A DNA stretch of 53,874 nucleotides, taken from Candidatus Binatus sp. GTDB lineage: Bacteria; Desulfobacterota; Binatia; Binatales; Binataceae. Location: contig NZ_DATCTO010000089.1 of the NCBI RefSeq assembly GCF_036567905.1, forward strand, positions 1-53,874. The letters run 5' to 3'. Below are positions 49,490-53,874 of this stretch, piece by piece. Both the position numbers and the translations under genes were made by a program. The notes under the pieces are model-generated. The model was not told the DNA's origin and did not search any database. It saw only the letters and a program-made list of their open reading frames with translations. Within the stretch, counting starts at the first letter, position 1. Every line of letters starts with the position of its first letter.

Positions 49490-51409
49490 TCAGTTTGCCG
49501 GAACGATATGGATCGGCGTGCGGCCGTGCAGCTCGACGGATAGCGATGCCGTGCCGTTGTGGTCAGCCGTAAAGGCGTGCTCCGAGCCGTGGCGCATCGC
49601 GTATTTGGCGCCCGGCCGCAGCCGCTCGATGCGAATCTCGTGCGGACCAGGCTTCGCGCCCGGATAGAGCACAAGGTCGAGATCGTCGCTGTTGCTGAAT
49701 GCGCGCGCCACCAACACGTCGGGATACTTCGCATCGGTGAGAATCGGTCCGCGCAAGGATGGCTCGGGCGGGCCCTCCGCGATGGTCCTGCGAAAGTCGT
49801 CGCGGCGATGGATGCGCGCGCGCATCGCCATCGCGTTCGAGAGATTCGAGCCCTTCGAATATCGCAGTACGCCGCCGTCATCGGCGCGGCCACAATCCCG
49901 ATCGAGCGCGCGCAGGGCTGCATCGGCAATTTCGTAATCGCCGAACTCGCGCGCGGTGTCCATCAGCATCGCGTACACGCCGGCATAGCCCGATTTGTAA
50001 TTGCCAAAATCGAATCCCTTTCCCGGGATCGAAAGCCGTTTCGCGCCGGTCTCATCGGACTTGATGATGTATTTCAAATCCTGTCGCGCCGTGGCCCACA
50101 TCCGCTGCGCGCGATCGGGCGCGAAGCAATTCTCGAATCCCGCGAAGCCCGCATCTGCCGCCGGAAATGGAAAACGAATTCCCGTCAGCGAGGAGCGCAG
50201 CCCGATGATGCTGCCGCTGTAGTCGGTGAATTCGGTGTCGAGATTCTTGAGCCATCGATCGAGCACGCTCGGAACGTATTTTGTGCCGAACACGCGATCG
50301 TAAATCTTGAGCGACGTCATCCCGTAGTGATTGCAAATCGGATAGACCCAGTTCGGCTCGCACGGATAGAGGCAGAATTCCGAATCGAGGAAATTCTTGG
50401 CCACCGATTGCGCGATGGTGTGCGCGTCGTGATGGAACACGCGATGCAGGTTGCGCCGAAACAGCAGGCTGCCGGGCTCGGCGTAGCGGCGGTCTCCGGT
50501 GTTCGAGATGTACATGCAGAGCTGGATGCCGAACCATCCGGTGAGCATGATGTTGTCCCTGGCCGCGGGATCCGGATCGCTTAGATTCAAATTTCCCCAC
50601 GCCGACTCCCATAGCCAGTAGCCCCAGATTCGGCGATCGAGATACAGCTCGATCAGGTTGCGCTGCGCCTGCGAGAGATAGCCATGAAAGCTCGGCGTGT
50701 ACATGCATTGCAGCATGCCCAGGCCGTAACCCAGGTGATTGATCTGATAGCGCAGCGCCGCCGTCTGGAACTGATCGACCTTGTCGTAGCCGTTCATCTG
50801 ACCGACCGGCTGGAGCGCGCGATCGAGCCCGTAGCGCGACGACGCGAGGTCGTCGGGCGTGAGTTCGCGCTCGGCCATTGCCGGCACTGGCGCCGCAACT
50901 TCGATCGCCTCGGCGATCGCCGTCCCGATGCTGCGCTTGCGCGCCTCGAGCTTCGCAAGCTCGGCGGTCTTGCGCGCCTGCTGCCGCCGATATGAATAGA
51001 TGCCGATCCCCGCGACGATCGCGGCGACGAAATATGGCGCGAGAAACCAGCTTTGCTCGCCTGCCATCTTACCGGCCAGCAGCGCCGACCCGAGCCATAC
51101 GATGACGGGCGCAATCACCATCCCGGCGCCGAACCATGCGAACACCGCAAGCGCGAACAGCGCCAGGGTCAGCACAAACAGCACGACCGCCCATCCCCCG
51201 ACCGCGAGGAATCCGCCGCCGGGAATCCACAGGCCCAGCCCCGCGGCCTGCAGCGACGGCGACATGCCGAGGATCGTCGGCAGCAGGCCGAGCACGCACA
51301 TCGCGGCGTAGATCATCGCAGTCCGGCGATGACGCGCCGAGGTCACCGGCCCGACGGCCGCTTCTCTTCGAATGAATGCCTGAGCGATATCGCCTGGTAT
51401 AACGACCAC
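49490..51409 (-). CDS. membrane-anchored linalool dehydratase/isomerase-like protein
   Basis: A 639-residue protein. Residues about 32-140 contain four to five transmembrane helices. A helical linker (140-175, AELAKLEARKRS) leads to a large soluble domain at about 190-639. That domain carries CEPNWVYPIC, with Cys350 and Cys359 spaced nine apart as the catalytic cysteine pair (171/180) of linalool dehydratase/isomerase, plus ARDNIMLTGWFG, NTGDRRYAEPGS and the (alpha/alpha)6-barrel-like pattern. Relatives hydrate or isomerise monoterpene alcohols; the true substrate is unknown. GTG start at 51409 with GAGGAG seven bases upstream. Probably co-transcribed with the small gene before it. Confidence 0.8.
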   Translation of the reverse strand: MVVIPGDIAQAFIRREAAVGPVTSARHRRTAMIYAAMCVLGLLPTILGMSPSLQAAGLGLWIPGGGFLAVGGWAVVLFVLTLALFALAVFAWFGAGMVIAPVIVWLGSALLAGKMAGEQSWFLAPYFVAAIVAGIGIYSYRRQQARKTAELAKLEARKRSIGTAIAEAIEVAAPVPAMAERELTPDDLASSRYGLDRALQPVGQMNGYDKVDQFQTAALRYQINHLGYGLGMLQCMYTPSFHGYLSQAQRNLIELYLDRRIWGYWLWESAWGNLNLSDPDPAARDNIMLTGWFGIQLCMYISNTGDRRYAEPGSLLFRRNLHRVFHHDAHTIAQSVAKNFLDSEFCLYPCEPNWVYPICNHYGMTSLKIYDRVFGTKYVPSVLDRWLKNLDTEFTDYSGSIIGLRSSLTGIRFPFPAADAGFAGFENCFAPDRAQRMWATARQDLKYIIKSDETGAKRLSIPGKGFDFGNYKSGYAGVYAMLMDTAREFGDYEIADAALRALDRDCGRADDGGVLRYSKGSNLSNAMAMRARIHRRDDFRRTIAEGPPEPSLRGPILTDAKYPDVLVARAFSNSDDLDLVLYPGAKPGPHEIRIERLRPGAKYAMRHGSEHAFTADHNGTASLSVELHGRTPIHIVPAN

Positions 51410-51428
51410 GGCTGTTCTCCTCGATTCC

Positions 51429-51752
51429 TTATCTGATGCAAACGGGAACCGGCACGCTCGCGACCCTGGCGAGATCGTGGTGATGATGAGTGTGCAGCTG
51501 GTAGCCGTATGCGGCGCCGATCGCGAGCAGAATCTCTATCGATGCGGCAATCGCGAGTGTGCGCAGTCCCAGGCGGCGACTCGACTGCGGCGCCGTGAAC
51601 GCGGGCGCGGCGCTGATCAATCGCCACTCAGTCGCGGGATTACTCGGCGCATCATCGAGCGTATCGCCCGACCTCAGCATAAATCGTTTGATGACGCCGA
51701 AGCCGAGCACGACCTGGCTGACGATGAACGCTGCGAATGCGCAACACGGCAT
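51429..51752 (-). CDS. small two-helix membrane protein with His cluster
   Basis: A 107-residue protein from the ATG at 51752 (GAGGG ten bases upstream); the frame could start 17 codons earlier. It has hydrophobic segments at about 5-22 and 64-82, a PCC near the N-terminus and a LHTHHHHD cluster after the second helix, which could bind metal. It ends 19 bases before the linalool dehydratase-like gene and shares its strand, so the two are likely one transcript and perhaps one complex. I do not recognise the family. Confidence 0.55.
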   Translation of the reverse strand: MPCCAFAAFIVSQVVLGFGVIKRFMLRSGDTLDDAPSNPATEWRLISAAPAFTAPQSSRRLGLRTLAIAASIEILLAIGAAYGYQLHTHHHHDLARVASVPVPVCIR

Positions 51753-52005
51753 GAAAGTAGTGCCCTCACTGAGTTCATCGTATAAGGCGCAGTCCAAAGT
51801 CAAATGCGCAGCTTTGACGCCAGCCGACCGCCTCGTACTCCTGCTTCGCTTCCGCGTCGAGCGCCCCGCCCGCTATGCAGCCCGCACGCGCCGCGGCGCC
51901 CTGACTTGGGATTTCGCGGGGGCGCGCGCTGTTATACAAATCATTAATCGGCTTTTGATTAGTTCAGCGCCGCCGATCCGGTCGCGGCAGGAAAACAAAG
52001 GACAC

Positions 52006-53694
52006 ATGGCAGACAACGACAACAAAAATTCTCTACGATCCAACAGCAGCGTCCTGGTCGATGGTCCCTCGCGCGCGCCGGCGCGCGCGATGCTCAAGGC
52101 GGTCGGCTTTACCGACGAAGACCTGAGCAAGCCGCTGATCGCGGTCGCGCATACCTGGATCGAAATCATGCCGTGCAACGCTCATCTGCGGGATCTCGCC
52201 GAGCACGTGAAGCGGGGTATTCGCGCCGCCGGCGCGACGCCGATCGAATTCAACACGATCGCCGTGTGCGACGGAATCTCGATGGGCACGGCTGGGATGC
52301 GCGCGTCGCTCATAAGCCGCGAAGTGATAGCCGACTCGATCGAGCTCACCGTGCGCGGGCATCTGTTCGACGCCGTGGTGGCGATGTCGGGATGCGACAA
52401 GACGATCCCGGCGACGGTGATGGCGTTGCAGCGGCTCGACCTGCCCTCGCTGATGATTTACGGCGGATCGATCCAGCCCGGGCGCTTCGGCGATCAGCAG
52501 GTTTCGATTCAAGACGTGTTCGAGGCGGTCGGGGCGCATTCGGCGGGCAAGATGAAGCTCGAAGACCTCAAGCGGCTCGAGGATGTCGCGTGTCCCGGGG
52601 TCGGCGCATGCGGCGGCCAGTTCACCGCCAACACGATGGCCACGGCGACCGAGCTTTTGGGCATCTCGCCGATGGGCTCGAACAGCATTCCTGCGACCGA
52701 TCCGAAAAAGCCCGAGAGCGCTTTCCAGGCTGGGCGGCTCGTCGTCGATTTGCTCAAGCGCAACCTTCGGCCGAGCCGGATAATCACCAGGAAGGCGCTC
52801 GAGAATGCGATCGCGGCGGTCGCGATGACGGGCGGATCGACCAACGCGGTGCTGCACTTGCTCGCGATCGCGCACGAAGCGGGAATCGCGCTCGACATCG
52901 ACGACTTCGACCGGATCAGCTCGCGCACTCCTATCCTCGCCGACTTGAAGCCGGGCGGCCGTTTCCTAGCCACCGACATGTACAAGGCGGGCGGGATTCC
53001 GCTGATCGCCAAACGCCTGAAGGAAGCCGGGCTGCTCCACGAAGGCGAACTCACCGTGACGGGCAAAACGATCGGGGTCGAAGCCGACGCGGCGCGCGAG
53101 ACGCCGGGGCAGGAAGTCGTGCATTCAATCTCGAAGCCAATCAAGCAAACCGGCGGGCTCGTGATCCTCAAGGGCAACCTCGCGCCGGAAGGATGCGTGG
53201 TGAAAGTCGCGGGCCATGAACGCATGACGCATCGCGGGCCCGCGCGCGTCTTCGACTGCGAAGACGATGCGTTCAAGGCGGTGTCGAAGCAGCAGATCAA
53301 AGCCGGCGACGTCGTCGTGATCCGCTACGAGGGACCCCGCGGCGCGCCCGGGATGCCCGAGATGCTGGGCGTCACGGCGGCGCTGTCGGGGCAGGGCCTG
53401 GGAGAATCGGTCGGACTGCTGACGGACGGGCGTTTTTCAGGCGCGACGCACGGCCTGATGGCGGGACACGTCGCGCCGGAAGCGGCGGTCGGCGGACCGA
53501 TCGCGGCGATTCGCGACGGCGACGTAATCACCTTCGACATCGCCAAGCGCAGACTCGACGTCGATCTTACCGATGCGGAGATCAAGGCGCGGCTGAAGGA
53601 TTGGAAAGCGCCGGAGCCTCATTATAAGAGCGGCGTGATGGCCAAGTACGCGCAGTCGGTATCGTCGTCGTCGCGCGGTGCTGTAACGAATTGA
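52006..53694 (+). CDS. ilvD: dihydroxy-acid dehydratase
   Basis: A 562-residue Fe-S dehydratase of isoleucine/valine/leucine biosynthesis. Cluster and active-site motifs are present: [34 protein letters not shown], and the C-terminal [19 protein letters not shown]. It opens with [18 protein letters not shown], the family start, at the ATG at 52006 (AAAGGA upstream); upstream in-frame sequence is not family-like. The length fits. Its TGA overlaps a TTG that could begin the next gene. Confidence 0.95.
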   Translation: MADNDNKNSLRSNSSVLVDGPSRAPARAMLKAVGFTDEDLSKPLIAVAHTWIEIMPCNAHLRDLAEHVKRGIRAAGATPIEFNTIAVCDGISMGTAGMRASLISREVIADSIELTVRGHLFDAVVAMSGCDKTIPATVMALQRLDLPSLMIYGGSIQPGRFGDQQVSIQDVFEAVGAHSAGKMKLEDLKRLEDVACPGVGACGGQFTANTMATATELLGISPMGSNSIPATDPKKPESAFQAGRLVVDLLKRNLRPSRIITRKALENAIAAVAMTGGSTNAVLHLLAIAHEAGIALDIDDFDRISSRTPILADLKPGGRFLATDMYKAGGIPLIAKRLKEAGLLHEGELTVTGKTIGVEADAARETPGQEVVHSISKPIKQTGGLVILKGNLAPEGCVVKVAGHERMTHRGPARVFDCEDDAFKAVSKQQIKAGDVVVIRYEGPRGAPGMPEMLGVTAALSGQGLGESVGLLTDGRFSGATHGLMAGHVAPEAAVGGPIAAIRDGDVITFDIAKRRLDVDLTDAEIKARLKDWKAPEPHYKSGVMAKYAQSVSSSSRGAVTN

Positions 53695-53744
53695 GGGAGT
53701 CAATCGAAACGACAGCGGCGGCGCTCGCGCGCCGGCATCGGACG

Positions 53745-53874
53745 ATGGCGCTGGCGGCATTCGCGATGCTCGCGGGCGTCGTCGTCATCGGCGCGAATTC
53801 GATTCGCGCCGATGACGACGACTGGCACGTAGTCGAGCGGCATACGACGACGCAGGCGCCGGCGGACACGAGCG
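53745..53874 (+). CDS. N-terminus of an exported protein, cut by window end
   Basis: A frame running off the right edge. From the ATG at 53745 it reads a signal peptide (MALAAFAMLAGVVVIGANS, cleavage near SIRA) followed by an acidic mature start (DDDDWHVVERHTTTQAPAD). The same frame is open from a TTG at 53691 that overlaps the ilvD stop. Only about 43 residues are visible, so the product cannot be named. Confidence 0.5.
   Translation, partial: MALAAFAMLAGVVVIGANSIRADDDDWHVVERHTTTQAPADTS

Noticed and set aside
1..53874. CRISPR arrays, rRNA genes, full insertion sequences
   Set aside because: No regularly spaced repeats, no rRNA-like stretch and no transposase motif (DDE or HUH) were noticed.

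Overview
The window is high-GC bacterial DNA with dense, mostly short-spaced genes. It carries a complete-looking menaquinone branch (except menE), branched-chain amino acid synthesis, acyl-CoA and CoA-transferase chemistry, and many exported or lipid-anchored proteins. This suits a Gram-negative-like soil or environmental bacterium. An uncultured lineage such as Binatota or a Desulfobacterota relative is my best guess, but that is inference: there is no rRNA, and I could not search databases.

Region 1 (1-9940) is mobile DNA. A minus-strand tyrosine integrase (907-2064) and a zinc-finger protein diverge, across a perfect dyad operator, from a plus-strand module of AlpA-like regulator, truncated replication domain, HTH protein, replication protein, P27-type terminase small subunit and ParB-like/DNA methylase fusion. 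No capsid, portal or large terminase gene is present, so it resembles a phage satellite more than a prophage. Cargo (a membrane protein and small ORFs) follows. A second module (HTH, XRE regulator, second integrase) ends inside a tRNA-Arg(CCT) gene, whose 3' half encodes the last residues of the integrase.

Region 2 (10007-17626) is chromosomal: SnoaL-like protein and acyl-CoA dehydrogenase, a lipoprotein, a UbiA prenyltransferase, an FAD amine-oxidase-like enzyme with Ppx/GppA, a C-terminal remnant of a molybdopterin oxidoreductase beside nested palindromes, and a PEBP-family protein. Region 3 (17817-20342) is a small defence-like cassette: a DNA methyltransferase with a C-terminal nuclease-like domain, then an AbiJ/HEPN-like protein.

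Region 4 (20513-34216) holds nitroreductase plus acyl-CoA dehydrogenase; a run of CBS protein, nicotinamidase, PolX, CBS protein and glucan phosphorylase; acetoacetate decarboxylase-like, SDR and a second nitroreductase; and a glutaconate-type CoA-transferase pair. Region 5 (34438-36432) is the most unusual part: two secreted-type proteins share a near-identical N-terminal segment but have different C-termini (one phospholipase A2-like and Cys-rich, one glycine-zipper), and each is followed by a four-helix membrane protein. I read this as two toxin/immunity-like pairs.

Region 6 (36463-40390) has thiolase, MmgE/PrpD and an FAD oxidoreductase. Region 7 (40437-49360) is MerR regulator-ubiE/menG-menF-(broken exported protein)-menD-menH-menB-menA-menC, with stop/start overlaps at most junctions. 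Region 8 has a linalool dehydratase/isomerase-like membrane protein with a small partner on the minus strand, then ilvD and the start of an exported protein cut by the window end.
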